DNA of 64,000 bases. Source: Candidatus Peregrinibacteria bacterium (GTDB lineage: Bacteria; Patescibacteriota; Gracilibacteria; UBA1369). Shown piece by piece: positions 16,937 through 26,232 of the stretch. The notes under the pieces are model-generated. The model was given only the letters and a program-made list of their open reading frames with translations. It was not told the origin of the DNA and searched no databases. The stretch lies in the NCBI GenBank assembly GCA_003153355.1, contig PLYH01000001.1:250953-314952 (forward strand), in the 5' to 3' direction. Positions within the stretch are counted from its first letter, which is position 1, and each line of letters begins with the position of its first letter. The translations under genes and the position numbers were made by a program.

Positions 16937-19036
16937 TTAAGAACACTGCTGTGTTCCACACTTGCTGGAAGGTTTTTTAGGACCTGACTGCTGGGTCTGT
17001 TGTTGAGTTTGCTGCGTTGAAGACTGAATCGTTTCCTGGGTTGCTTTGCCCTGTACCGGTGGCGTCGCATCCTCTTCAACGATTGTCACAACTCCAAGTT
17101 CTGAAGGAAGTTTTGAGTTGGAATCGGCACTGGCATCGTATTTCAAAAGCATCTTGTTCAAAAGATTCACAAAGGTCTGGTCGTAACCGCCGTTGACGAT
17201 ATAAGTCTGCAGCAGATCACGCAGTTCCTGAATCAGACTCAGCGGCAAATCGCTATTCATTTTTTCCATGGCAGCCAAAAGTTTTTCCAGAATCTCCTGA
17301 CGCAAACTGCGGACCTCCTGGAGTAAATCGGTCTGTGTAGAAAGCAAAGATTTTTCAATGGCAGTAAGTTCTTTCATCTGTTCAATCTGCTGATCGAACA
17401 ATGAAACCAGTTTATCCTGCAATTCGGAAACATCCGAGCTGTTCATCTTCAAAACCAGACTGTCGATCTGACGCTGATAGCGCACGAGCACGGCGTTCGC
17501 TTCATCAAACTGCGCTTTGCTGATCAGATCCTGAACCTCCAGTAATTTATCAGCGGATTGTGAAAGCTGCATCTGGGCTTTATCAACATCACTGCCCGCT
17601 AAGTAGAGTTCGCTGTTCTCAAGCTCTTCTTTGGCCGGATAAAGCGGATCACCCGGCAATAAAGTTGCCAGATCCTTACGCTGTTGTTCGATCTTTGACT
17701 GCATGAAAGAAAAGAGCAGATTGGCATTGAGAGGGTCCTGCGACTGGTCATCAGGATAATGAATCATGATGCTGCGGACCGTGGATTCAAATTCCAAAAT
17801 CAAAGACATACCATCGCGGCCCTGCTGACGCATCAAATAAGTTTCACCAAGCAGCAGACGTTGATATGAATCCAGGAAATGCTGGCGTTCCTGTTCAAGC
17901 TGAGGGTTGTTCAAAACGGCATTGCTGTCTGAAGGCGCAGGTGCCTGCAGCGTATCGGTCAGACCGGTTTTGTCTTCAAGATTCTGCTGGTTCTCCTGCG
18001 CAAGCACCGCAGTATGGATCTGGTCTTTTTGCAGATTGGATTCGACCCATTGCGCCACGACCTTATTTTGCTGAAGTCCCGGAGCCACCGGCACGATCTT
18101 CGTGATGTTGGCACCGTTTTCCTGGGAAACCTCAGCCTGAAATCCTGCAAGGACCGGATGAGTTTCCGTCGAATTATTGTTGAAGGCAAAATCCACGACG
18201 TTATCAAAAACAGAAAGCGTAGTGTCATAGACATGAGTCTGTAAATCAAAAGCCGCTTTCTTCGTCACGATGGCCGAAGAATTTTCCGTGGAAATCATGA
18301 AATGCGAATCGTCGTCGACGAGGTTTAAAACATTGGTCCAGATATGACCGTCCTGAAGCAGGAGTTCAACCTGGGTCGCGACCGGATTGAAAGGTTCGGA
18401 ATATAAACGTTTCACTTCAAGCTGGGTGTTCGCATCAAGACGGCTCACGCTGTCGTCAAAAAAACGAACTGTTACGTAACTGTCCGCCTTGGTCACAAGA
18501 ATATCGCCTTCCTGAAGCGCAAAATCTTTTTTCGCTTGCAGCATCTGCCCGGAACGCAAAACGTAAACCTGACCCGACACATCGTCAATGTAGGTAAGAT
18601 GGGCGGCGTAGGTCAGCGGAACCTGGAACGGAAAAATAAACACCGACGTCACCACAAAAAACAGCAGCATGGAGCTGCTGATGGCAACTTTCCAAAATCG
18701 GGCATTACGGAACGGACTGAAAGCCAGTCCGAGCCAGTTGGTTTTTTGAATAAAGGAAAAAATACGATCTTTCATTTTGACCTGCTGCGGAATGCTGAGC
18801 ATGGCTTTTTCACCGATTTCACGGATGCTGGAACGTAAAACTCGTAAATTCTGCGGAAGCAGCAGCTCCTCTTTTCCCTGCTGCTGTTCCTGAAGAGCCG
18901 TAAAAAGCTGGCGTTTCAAAGCCTCCTTTTGTTTCACTGCCAATTCGATTTTACCCACTTGCCGCAGCTGTTGTTCGAGCTGTTCAAGTTCGCGGGAATC
19001 GGCGGAATCGGATTGTTGACGGTTCCAAAATAACAT
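16937..19036 (-). CDS. FecR-domain membrane protein with DUF5667, likely partner of the ECF sigma factor
   Basis: About 699 residues from ATG 19036 ('aaatttt-ATG'); a TTG at 19081 in the same frame is less likely. A Gln/Glu-rich cytoplasmic N-terminus of ~120 residues is followed by one membrane segment and then a FecR-like domain ('VSGQVYVLRSGQ', 'LQEGDILVTKADSYVTVRF'). Further on comes 'LPGDPLYPAKEELENSEL', matching DUF5667, within a long helical region, and the end is a Gln/Ser/Thr-rich tail. FecR and DUF5667 proteins commonly accompany ECF sigma factors, and the sigma gene directly precedes it on the same strand. The inferred role is a transmembrane anti-sigma or envelope sensor. It converges on mraY with 12 nt between them. 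Confidence 0.78.
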   Translation of the reverse strand: MLFWNRQQSDSADSRELEQLEQQLRQVGKIELAVKQKEALKRQLFTALQEQQQGKEELLLPQNLRVLRSSIREIGEKAMLSIPQQVKMKDRIFSFIQKTNWLGLAFSPFRNARFWKVAISSSMLLFFVVTSVFIFPFQVPLTYAAHLTYIDDVSGQVYVLRSGQMLQAKKDFALQEGDILVTKADSYVTVRFFDDSVSRLDANTQLEVKRLYSEPFNPVATQVELLLQDGHIWTNVLNLVDDDSHFMISTENSSAIVTKKAAFDLQTHVYDTTLSVFDNVVDFAFNNNSTETHPVLAGFQAEVSQENGANITKIVPVAPGLQQNKVVAQWVESNLQKDQIHTAVLAQENQQNLEDKTGLTDTLQAPAPSDSNAVLNNPQLEQERQHFLDSYQRLLLGETYLMRQQGRDGMSLILEFESTVRSIMIHYPDDQSQDPLNANLLFSFMQSKIEQQRKDLATLLPGDPLYPAKEELENSELYLAGSDVDKAQMQLSQSADKLLEVQDLISKAQFDEANAVLVRYQRQIDSLVLKMNSSDVSELQDKLVSLFDQQIEQMKELTAIEKSLLSTQTDLLQEVRSLRQEILEKLLAAMEKMNSDLPLSLIQELRDLLQTYIVNGGYDQTFVNLLNKMLLKYDASADSNSKLPSELGVVTIVEEDATPPVQGKATQETIQSSTQQTQQQTQQSGPKKPSSKCGTQQCS

Positions 19037-19091
19037 AAAATTTGGGGAGTAAGCGCTTATTAATACGAAAAATAAGCGCAATCGTTACAAA

Positions 19092-19664
19092 TTACGAACG
19101 GATATTCATATCTTCCATAACTTTTTTCAAAGCTTGTAAAGCTCTAAATTTCAAAATACGCAAACTGCCTTCACTTCTGCGCATGATCCGGGCGATTTCA
19201 CTGTGTTCCAGTCCGTTCACATAACGCAAAAGCAGCACATCCTGATATTTTTTCTTGAGTTTGGAGAGCGCTTTACGGAGCAAATCCTGATTCAGGCGGT
19301 TTTCGGTCATAATGCGCGGATCGGCTTCCCTGCTTTCATCCGGAAGCACGACTTTGTCCAGATCCACGTATTCGCGCTGCAAACGGTAATGGTCAACGAC
19401 CACGTTATGGGCGATCTTGAACACCCATGAGGAAAAGGCTCCTTTAAGCTTGCTGTAGGACTTTAAATGCTCCCACACTTTCAGAAAAACCGATTCGGTC
19501 AGATCCAGGGCATCCTCCTTTTTCACCTTAAAAAAGATGTAGCGGTACACGGGCTGGATAAAAATATCATAGAGCCGCGCGAAAGCCTCCGTATCGCCTG
19601 ATTGAGCCTTTTGCACGAGCACATTGATCTCGGGTTCAAGACTTTTTAAATCTTTAGATTCCAT
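19092..19664 (-). CDS. ECF-type RNA polymerase sigma-70 factor
   Basis: 190 residues. Region 2 ('FARLYDIFIQPVYRYIFFKVK', 'DLTESVFLKVWEHL', 'AFSSWVFKIAHNVVVDHYR') and region 4 ('LSKLKKKYQDVLLLRYVNGLEHSEIARIMRRSEGSLRILKFRAL') are both complete, and region 3 is missing, as in ECF sigma factors. It is followed by a FecR/DUF5667 membrane protein that probably controls it. A weak AGAGGA lies about 11 nt before its ATG (19664), one of few Shine-Dalgarno-like sequences here. Target promoters cannot be inferred. Confidence 0.92.
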   Translation of the reverse strand: MESKDLKSLEPEINVLVQKAQSGDTEAFARLYDIFIQPVYRYIFFKVKKEDALDLTESVFLKVWEHLKSYSKLKGAFSSWVFKIAHNVVVDHYRLQREYVDLDKVVLPDESREADPRIMTENRLNQDLLRKALSKLKKKYQDVLLLRYVNGLEHSEIARIMRRSEGSLRILKFRALQALKKVMEDMNIRS

Positions 19665-19767
19665 AAGAAAAATTCCTCTCGATAGAGATAACTCAAAAGT
19701 AGCCTAAATGTTACCAAAATGGAAGGGAATCAAGGGCTCATAACGGCTTTATAAAAGCCCCATTTTA

Positions 19768-19776
19768 TGATAAAAT
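19768..19776 (+). promoter_or_regulatory. Extended -10 promoter before the 874-residue protein
   Basis: TGA-TAAAAT, 25 nt before ATG 19802, very similar in its surroundings to the promoter at 4833. An inverted repeat, GGCTTT-ata-AAAGCC, lies just upstream at 19745-19759. Confidence 0.45.
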
Positions 19777-19801
19777 ATTAAGATATTTAAAAGCCAGAAT
19801 T

Positions 19802-22426
19802 ATGTCACCGGACCCAGCCAAAGAAAAAACTCAAAACGGCCCCGAAAAGCCTGAACCGCAAAAAATTCCGGAAGTTCAGCAGCAAACGCTGAACCCGGAA
19901 CAGGCGAAAATCGCCGAACAGCGTTTAGAACGTAAAGATTTTATCAGTAAAGAAGATCTGTTAAGTCCTGAAAGCGTAAAACGCCTCAAGGAAATCAAAA
20001 ACCGAAAACAGCAGATCGAAACTGAACAAACGAAACTTCAGCAGGAAGCGTCAACCAAACGGGCCAAAGAAACCTGGCCGGACAACAAACCCGAAACAGG
20101 ATTCACTGATGGCTTTGCCCGAGACAAAATCAACTCAAAAGTCGAAGAAAAATTCGCGGAATATCAAAAAGAGTTCGAAGATGCAGGCCTTGGTGATCAG
20201 ACGAACATCACCATCATCAAACAGACCGCCAAAGAAATGATCTTTGACTATTACCAAAAAAACGGTCGGGACAACGATAAAACCCTCAGCTATGTCAAAG
20301 GCCAGCTCCTGGACAAACTCCGCTACGTTACCGATAGCCTGAAACAAATTTTTGAAAGTAAAAAACACGGCTATAACAAACCTGTGGAAGTTATGGAAGC
20401 TTTCAGCAAATACACCAAAGACGATTTCATGAAAGACGGCTATCTGCAGCCGGGAGCCTTCAAAGATTTTTTGCTCTTCGAAAAATCCACCTACGAAACC
20501 CAGGTCACGGATTTTGCCAAATCGCTCGGACTCACCTTGGAAAAAAAGGATCTTGAAGGTGAAGAAACCACCCTGGTTGGAAAAAAACTTGGACCGAAAG
20601 AACTCATTGAACAAAAACGTTTAAGTTTAAATAAAATCCGCATCACTGTACCAAAAGACGCCAAAGATTTGGATGCAACGCTGCAAACAGAAATTCCCAA
20701 AGCATTGCCTCCGATCGACGACAAAGAAGTAAAACAAAAAATCGTCGATTATCTTGCAGGAGAATTCAAAAAAAACACGCCTCAACCCGACCAAATATTT
20801 GAACTTTCGCCGGACGGCAAATGGAACAAAATCGACGTTGCGGTAGAAACCAAAGCCAAAGAAGAAACCAAGCAGCAAGTCGAGCAACAGGTCGCGCAAA
20901 CCGCCTCGAGTACTGAACAAAAGTCCGAAGGTTTCAGTTTTGACAAAGGCATCAAAAGTGTCGGCGATTTTATTCTGGAAATTTTCCGCTGGATCATGAA
21001 GCTCTTCGGAGTGAAGATGGGCGGAGCGGACATCGAAGACATGTTGAAAGAATGGAAAGACGTCACGCCGGAAGAGCGCGCCCAGATGAAAGAGTTTTAC
21101 GGTTCAAGCAAAAAATTCTTTTCGGGAATGAACAATATTCAGGCCCTCATCAAAAGTCCGGATGACATGCGCCTCGTTCTCAATGCCAGAAAAGTCGACT
21201 CCAAACAAAACGAAACCTGGGACGCCTGGATACAGCGCCATCTGAGCGCTCCTGAACAGGAAGAAATCAACATCAGCAAAACCATCCAGCCCAAGGAGGT
21301 CGCCAACAAACTGATTTCCCCAAATTCCAACTTCGATAAACCGGCGCAAATCATCCAGCAGAATCAGGCACCGGGACAAAAACCCGGAGAAAATAAGAAC
21401 GCTCCCGATGCGCCGAACGACCGTGCAAAAATTATCTTTGACCGCATGGAAAGCTCTCCGTACACTGGCGACTTAAAAACAATTCTTGACGCTTACATCG
21501 CTAAAAAAAGCATCAAAGCTCAAAGCGGAACAATATCCGACTATATCAGCGGAATGACGGACGGCTTTCTAAAAAACCATCCGGACATCGGCGAAAAATA
21601 CCAGAAAGGACAAATGACGATGCTGGATCTGAGTGAAACAATTTTCAACGATGTCTTTAACGCTGCTCTTCTGGATGCAAAAACTCCCGAGGACAAAGAA
21701 AAAATCAACAAAGTCCTCAGCCAGTTCAATGGAACGCTCGACACAATCCTGACCGAACGCGGCAAACCTGGAACAGAGGAGCCGCAAACAGAATTCGGTA
21801 ATTTTGCAAAAGACATCGAAGATCTGAATAAATTAAAAGCGTCTCCTGACTGGAAACAAAAACTTCCGCAAGTCATGGGGATAAACCTGGGAACGTTCGA
21901 CGGCATAAGGATGTATACCACTTCTGCGAACAATCTTGATCCTGAAATAAGAGATTATCTTCAAAAATTTCTGCAAACGTATAATGCATGGATCGAACAA
22001 GGATATACAAAAATTGAAAGTTTATTTCCGGGAATGAACCGCGATGCTCCCCGGTCTCCACTGTACCAAAAAGAGATTACTGCAATAAAAAACACCCCAA
22101 ACTGGCGGGCAAATATTGAGCAACAGCTCAAAAACTCAAAAGATTTCCGGCTGAAATGTTATTTCATAGCAGAAGGTTTAGGAATAGACGACATACCGGA
22201 TGCGGATGTTAAAGAATTTCTGGTTTTTTTGAAGAGCCAACTTACACCGACACTAAAAGCCCAGATGGGTACTGAAGTTGGAGAATTTTTCGGGATAAAA
22301 ACACAATACGAAACATTCGCGAAAGATTTCCCAGGGTTTGAATCACTGGTTAAATTTATTGATCTGCCGCCGGAAATCATTGATCCGATCATAAAAGCAA
22401 AAGCACCGGCTCAGATCACTTCTTAA
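19802..22426 (+). CDS. Large unknown hydrophilic helical protein
   Basis: 874 residues, very rich in Lys, Glu, Gln and Asp, with coiled-coil-like stretches near the N-terminus and several Pro/Gln/Ala linkers. One short hydrophobic stretch around residues 385-400 ('SVGDFILEIFRWIMKLFGVKM') looks amphipathic rather than membrane-spanning. There is no signal peptide and almost no cysteine. The general character is similar to the fragment at the start of the window, but I see no clear homology. The 3' end overlaps the convergent fructose-bisphosphatase gene by 11 nt. Function unknown; large charged proteins of this type are common in Patescibacteria. Confidence 0.72.
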   Translation: MSPDPAKEKTQNGPEKPEPQKIPEVQQQTLNPEQAKIAEQRLERKDFISKEDLLSPESVKRLKEIKNRKQQIETEQTKLQQEASTKRAKETWPDNKPETGFTDGFARDKINSKVEEKFAEYQKEFEDAGLGDQTNITIIKQTAKEMIFDYYQKNGRDNDKTLSYVKGQLLDKLRYVTDSLKQIFESKKHGYNKPVEVMEAFSKYTKDDFMKDGYLQPGAFKDFLLFEKSTYETQVTDFAKSLGLTLEKKDLEGEETTLVGKKLGPKELIEQKRLSLNKIRITVPKDAKDLDATLQTEIPKALPPIDDKEVKQKIVDYLAGEFKKNTPQPDQIFELSPDGKWNKIDVAVETKAKEETKQQVEQQVAQTASSTEQKSEGFSFDKGIKSVGDFILEIFRWIMKLFGVKMGGADIEDMLKEWKDVTPEERAQMKEFYGSSKKFFSGMNNIQALIKSPDDMRLVLNARKVDSKQNETWDAWIQRHLSAPEQEEINISKTIQPKEVANKLISPNSNFDKPAQIIQQNQAPGQKPGENKNAPDAPNDRAKIIFDRMESSPYTGDLKTILDAYIAKKSIKAQSGTISDYISGMTDGFLKNHPDIGEKYQKGQMTMLDLSETIFNDVFNAALLDAKTPEDKEKINKVLSQFNGTLDTILTERGKPGTEEPQTEFGNFAKDIEDLNKLKASPDWKQKLPQVMGINLGTFDGIRMYTTSANNLDPEIRDYLQKFLQTYNAWIEQGYTKIESLFPGMNRDAPRSPLYQKEITAIKNTPNWRANIEQQLKNSKDFRLKCYFIAEGLGIDDIPDADVKEFLVFLKSQLTPTLKAQMGTEVGEFFGIKTQYETFAKDFPGFESLVKFIDLPPEIIDPIIKAKAPAQITS

Positions 22427-23333
22427 AGTAGCTCTGCACCAGTTCCACTTCCTTTTTGGAACCGATAAAGATCGGCGTTCGTTGATCGATTTTTTCAACG
22501 GTCATATCCAGAATCGGACCGCCTGCCGAAAAAGCCACACCGCCGGCCTGTTCCATCAAAAACGCCATCGGTGCACATTCATAAATCAAACGCAATTTGC
22601 CGTCCGGCATTTCGCTGTAGCCGGGGTAGGTAAAAACCCCGCCGCCCTTTTTTAAAATCTGATTCACGTCCGGAACCATGCCGCCGGAATAACGCAGGGT
22701 ATATTCATTCGTAAGCCAGAAGTGCATTAAATCCACATACCATTTCACCTGCGGGTCTGAACAAGCGCGCAAATTTCCCGGAGCAAACATTTTCTTGCTC
22801 TCCCCGACCTTCACGTCCTCGTGATTCACCACAAAATCTTTCTTTCCCCAGTCATAAATAAATTCCGTCACGCCGTGCCCTACAGTGACCATAAACGTTA
22901 AACGCGGGCCGTAAACTGCAATAATGGCAGCAGCCTGATCTGAACCTTTACGTCCTACAAAACCTTTACCTTTGTAAACACCCACAATCGTTCCCACCGC
23001 CAGATTCACATCCACCAACGAAGACCCGTCCAAAGGATCATAAGCCAGGCTGTAGCCTTCATCGCCGGCTGGACCGTTCATGGACTCATCCAGCTCTTCC
23101 GACGCGACCATGGCCACGTAAGGATGTCTTGTTAACGCTTCAGTAAAAAGATCGTTGGAAAAAACGTCGAGCTTCAACTGACCTTCGCCGAAAACATTTT
23201 TAGAACCCGCGGCTCCCTCCAGTCCGCCGCGCATAGCTTCCGCAATTTTCGGAAAAATAGCCGCGACTGTTTTAAGAACGTCCCGCAAATTGGCCTCAAC
23301 GCCCTGACGCTGAAGATATTCACCAAAAGTCAT
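22416..23333 (-). CDS. fbp: Fructose-1,6-bisphosphatase, class I
   Basis: 305 residues. The metal and phosphate motifs of class I FBPase are clear: 'ASEELDE', 'YDPLDGSS', 'LRYSGGMVPDVN' and the C-terminal 'LIYECAPMAFLMEQAGG'. It hydrolyses fructose-1,6-bisphosphate to fructose-6-phosphate in gluconeogenesis. With GAPDH and PEP carboxylase encoded 3-5 kb away, it supports carbon flow toward sugars. At ~305 residues it is slightly shorter than the usual ~330. Start ATG 23333. It lies downstream of rsmH and the ftsL-like gene on the same strand. Confidence 0.95.
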   Translation of the reverse strand: MTFGEYLQRQGVEANLRDVLKTVAAIFPKIAEAMRGGLEGAAGSKNVFGEGQLKLDVFSNDLFTEALTRHPYVAMVASEELDESMNGPAGDEGYSLAYDPLDGSSLVDVNLAVGTIVGVYKGKGFVGRKGSDQAAAIIAVYGPRLTFMVTVGHGVTEFIYDWGKKDFVVNHEDVKVGESKKMFAPGNLRACSDPQVKWYVDLMHFWLTNEYTLRYSGGMVPDVNQILKKGGGVFTYPGYSEMPDGKLRLIYECAPMAFLMEQAGGVAFSAGGPILDMTVEKIDQRTPIFIGSKKEVELVQSYFKK

Positions 23334-23404
23334 ACAAGAAAATAATGGACTAAACGTTGCGGCAACACCGCTCAGCCCAACATTAACAACCGCGCGTTAA
23401 AAGA

Positions 23405-23803
23405 TCAAGAACCAACGTTGGCGTTCGCAAGAGCCGCGTCACCGCGCACAAACGTCACGCTGCCCGCCTTGACCATGCTCTGGATGCGCGCGCTCGCCAA
23501 AATCGAAGGCATTGATTTCACTTTATCAATATTCATGTTGCTCACCTGGTTCTGATCCATAAGGGTCTGGCGATCAGCCTGCAAACGTTCCAGATCATAA
23601 CCTTTCGTCGCAACCTGATTAAAATGCATCAGATAAAGAACACTCATCGCAATCGTCACAACAATACCTGCCGCAATAATCGTCTTAGGACCAAAATCCA
23701 ATTTCCATTTGATGGGAGTCACGCGGATTTTACGGAAACTGCGCGCATTGGATGCTGCGAATTCTTGGCGGTATGGACTGCGGGTAAGAAGGAGTTGCGA
23801 CAT
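23405..23803 (-). CDS. FtsL-like bitopic membrane protein
   Basis: 132 residues: a basic cytoplasmic N-terminus of ~45 residues, one membrane segment (~46-66) and an external region starting with a short coiled coil ('YDLERLQADRQTLMDQN'). This is the layout of FtsL/FtsB divisome proteins. Its position right after rsmH on the same strand is the conserved place of ftsL in division clusters, which is the main reason for the call; sequence identity is too low to be sure. No FtsI or other division genes follow; fbp comes next. Confidence 0.6.
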   Translation of the reverse strand: MSQLLLTRSPYRQEFAASNARSFRKIRVTPIKWKLDFGPKTIIAAGIVVTIAMSVLYLMHFNQVATKGYDLERLQADRQTLMDQNQVSNMNIDKVKSMPSILASARIQSMVKAGSVTFVRGDAALANANVGS

Positions 23804-23919
23804 CGGCGGACGGTTAGAAGAATAAAAAGTAAAAAAAATTTATTTTTGTTTTTGTTTTGGTGAATTGCTAGAAAAGCCGTGGGGAAGGATGCCGCACACC
23901 GGCGGTCGCAGGATGTTGA

Positions 23920-25308
23920 TTATATTTTTTCCGCGACGCGGAGCTTTGCGCTCCGTGACCGCGGATTTTTGGAAATTTCTGATTCTGTAGGAACGATCGG
24001 TTTTTTGGTCACGATATGAAGCGTCGGTTCAAGATGAGTCGTCGTGAGTTTGTCGGGTTCGTTGATGTAATCGCGGGCGCATTCTTTAAAAAACTGTTTC
24101 ACCACGCGGTCTTCCAATGAGTGATAAGCGATCACCGCCAGCCGTCCGTGTTTTTTGAGCATACTTACGGCCTGCTTGAGGGCGCTCAGCAGCACATCAA
24201 GTTCGTGGTTCACTTCAATGCGCAAAGCTTGGAATACGCGGGTCGCCGGATGAAGATGACCTTTGCGTCCGATCAATTTTTCAATAAAGTTCGCAAGTTC
24301 CGTTGTGGTTTTAAAAGAACGGGCTTTTCTGCGTTTGGTAATTTCCTGGGCGATCTTGCGTGCAAAAGGTTCTTCTCCGTACACCTGGAAAATTCTGATC
24401 AGTTCATTCTGCCCGTAACTATTGATGACTTCAGCCGCGGTCAGAGACGCATTTTTATCAAAACGCATATCGAGCGGGCCTTCTCTCAAAAATGAAAATC
24501 CTTTCACAGGATTATCCACCTGCGGCGACGAAAGTCCAAGATCCAACAAAATGGCATCAACGGCGTTGATGTTGAGCGTTTTTAATTCCGCTTCCAGATT
24601 GCTGAAGTTGGAACGCACGAACATCACCCGATCTCCGAATTGCTGTAAATTTTGACGGGCTGTAGCTAAATTATCATCATCAACATCAAAACCGATCAAT
24701 ACGCCGTCTGAAGGCATCTGTTCCAGCATACGCATCGAATGGCCGCCAAGTCCCAGTGTCCCGTCCATCACAACTTTTTTATCTGCGAGCTGTAAATTTT
24801 CCAGAACCTCCTGAACCAACACCGGTTCATGACGAAAAGGAGATGGCTGAGCCTGCGTTGGCATCTGGGGCTGAACAGCCGCTTTAACCGTCGAAACTTC
24901 CTGCATTTTTTTAACAGCAGGCTTTGCGGTCTTTTTCGCCGGCTTTTGAACAACCGGTTTCTTTAAAATCTTTTTCAATTTTTTTGGCGCAGCTTTCTTT
25001 TTCAAAACTTTTACCTTCTTCGTCACCTTTTTTATAACTTTTTTTCCTTTCCGAAGGGTCTTCGGCATCTTTTTTAACTTTTTCGGTGATTTCTTCACTT
25101 TCCGAGGCATCTTCGATACTTTTTTTGCCGGTTTTTGAACACGCTTCTTAAAACGACTGATGGCTAAGGCCGAATGTCGTTTTGAGCGAAAACGACCCAT
25201 AAGTTTTTTCATGAAACCTTTCTTTTTTGCAGGTTTACGAACAACAGCCTTCTTTTTCTTAAGCTTTATTGATCGCTTTGGTTGTTTTGATTTGGTTTTC
25301 TTCTTCAT
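23920..25308 (-). CDS. rsmH: 16S rRNA m4C1402 methyltransferase RsmH with a long lysine-rich N-terminal tail
   Basis: 462 residues, while RsmH is normally ~310. The catalytic part begins near residue 157 ('HEPVLVQEVL') and has motif I 'DGTLGLGGHS', 'AILLDLGLSSPQVD', 'GFSFLREGPLDMRF' and 'VIAYHSLEDRVVKQFF', so the enzyme is intact. The first ~150 residues are extremely rich in Lys with Pro and Ala ('RKPAKKKG', 'KSPKKLKKMPKTL'), like histone H1 tails; they may bind rRNA or DNA. The start at ATG 25308 ('cat-ATG') has no nearby alternative. A dispersed hairpin repeat lies inside the tail-coding part (25162-25196). Confidence 0.93.
   Translation of the reverse strand: MKKKTKSKQPKRSIKLKKKKAVVRKPAKKKGFMKKLMGRFRSKRHSALAISRFKKRVQKPAKKVSKMPRKVKKSPKKLKKMPKTLRKGKKVIKKVTKKVKVLKKKAAPKKLKKILKKPVVQKPAKKTAKPAVKKMQEVSTVKAAVQPQMPTQAQPSPFRHEPVLVQEVLENLQLADKKVVMDGTLGLGGHSMRMLEQMPSDGVLIGFDVDDDNLATARQNLQQFGDRVMFVRSNFSNLEAELKTLNINAVDAILLDLGLSSPQVDNPVKGFSFLREGPLDMRFDKNASLTAAEVINSYGQNELIRIFQVYGEEPFARKIAQEITKRRKARSFKTTTELANFIEKLIGRKGHLHPATRVFQALRIEVNHELDVLLSALKQAVSMLKKHGRLAVIAYHSLEDRVVKQFFKECARDYINEPDKLTTTHLEPTLHIVTKKPIVPTESEISKNPRSRSAKLRVAEKI
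25162..25196 (+). repeat. Dispersed CTAAGG-hairpin repeat, copy A
   Basis: It begins CTAAGGCCGAATG and continues with the perfect hairpin GTCGTTTT-gagcg-AAAACGAC. It lies inside the rsmH tail-coding sequence (opposite strand), where it encodes 'GRFRSKRHSALA'. Related copies are at 30434 and 57855. Confidence 0.6.
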
Positions 25309-25691
25309 ATGTTCAAAAGTTGTGAACGATATGTGTATAACTTTTTTATACTGATGAATTGAGTTTAAAATAGGGTTATTTTACCTATAAGTCAAACCTT
25401 AACCCACAAACGGTGCAAAAATTGTAGTCGGTGACGGGATATTCAAAGAGTTTTAAGGCTTTCTATAAATGAAAAACCGTTTTATCAAAAAATATTGCAG
25501 CCTCACATGTTTATTGCATAATATTTTTATACTCAAAAGCAATCAATGGCTCCAGTAAAGTAAAAAACAACCTATAATAAAGCTGGTGAGCACAAAAGTG
25601 GATCACTGATCAAAACTTTTTGGCTTTATGAAAAGATCTCTTCCTTGAATCGCTGCAAAAATCTACAATAAAGAAGTTCCTAAAAACAAAT
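25309..25691. other. 383-bp A/T-rich spacer without a gene
   Basis: It lies between divergent rsmH (minus) and the small export protein (plus). No open frame with a credible start is seen. It contains a TATAAT at 25573-25578, possibly the -10 for the plus-strand gene, and one perfect DnaA-box match (TTATACACA on the minus strand, 25330-25338). A single box is not evidence of an origin. Promoters for rsmH must lie here, but I cannot pick one. Confidence 0.5.
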
Positions 25692-26171
25692 ATGTACGGA
25701 CTCCCTCCCGAACTGCTGGTCTTCCTTGCTTCCATGTTTCCGATCGGCGAACTCCGCACCGGCATTCCGCTTGGTATTTTTTTGGGAATGCAGCCCTTGT
25801 GGGCTTTTTTTTGGGGGGAATTTGGCAATATTCTCATCGTGATGCTGGCGCTCAAACTGCTGAAACCGATTTCCAGCTGGCTCATGGCGCATTCCAAATT
25901 CTGCAATCACATCTTCTTAAAAATTTTCCACCACACCCGCAATAAACATTCGACCAAAATAAAAAAAATGGGATCGTTCTTTTTACTTGCGCTGACAGCG
26001 ATCCCCATTCCCGGAACGGGCGGATTGACCGGAGCACTCGTGGCATTTATTTTTGATCTGGCCTACTGGCCGTCGATCGGACTTATTTTCATCGGAAACA
26101 TTATCGCCGGAATTTTAGTGATGTTCGGAGCAGGGGGAATCATGGAACTGATCAAGCTCTTTATAAAATAA
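25692..26171 (+). CDS. Small multidrug-export family membrane protein (COG2426-like)
   Basis: 159 residues with about four membrane helices. 'PELLVFLASMFPIGELRTGIPLG' at the N-terminus, 'WGEFGNIL' and 'ALTAIPIPGTGGLTGALVAF' match the putative small multi-drug export protein family (PF06695). The name comes from an old prediction, and transport has not been well shown for the family, so function stays open. Start ATG 25692 in 'acaaat-ATG'. It is followed 61 nt later by gap. Confidence 0.82.
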   Translation: MYGLPPELLVFLASMFPIGELRTGIPLGIFLGMQPLWAFFWGEFGNILIVMLALKLLKPISSWLMAHSKFCNHIFLKIFHHTRNKHSTKIKKMGSFFLLALTAIPIPGTGGLTGALVAFIFDLAYWPSIGLIFIGNIIAGILVMFGAGGIMELIKLFIK

Positions 26172-26197
26172 AAACTTTCCGACTCTTAAAAAATTGT

Positions 26198-26203
26198 TAT
26201 ACT
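26198..26203 (+). promoter_or_regulatory. Promoter of the gap-ppcA operon
   Basis: TATACT with an upstream TGt (extended -10), and a weak TTTCCG -35 16 nt before it, in the gap between the export protein and gap. Confidence 0.5.
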
Positions 26204-26232
26204 GCTGAAGGATATTTTTTAACCAAGTACAT

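Noticed and set aside
23920..25308. The RsmH lysine-rich extension as a frameshift or start-site artefact
   Set aside because: The frame is continuous from an ATG in the usual context to the catalytic domain, and a similar tail occurs on RpoB, so it is kept as coding.
25330..25338. Perfect DnaA-box sequence (minus-strand TTATACACA) in the 383-bp spacer, as a possible origin
   Set aside because: Only one box is seen, with no cluster, no A/T unwinding repeats next to it and no dnaA/dnaN nearby; one match is expected by chance in A/T-rich DNA.
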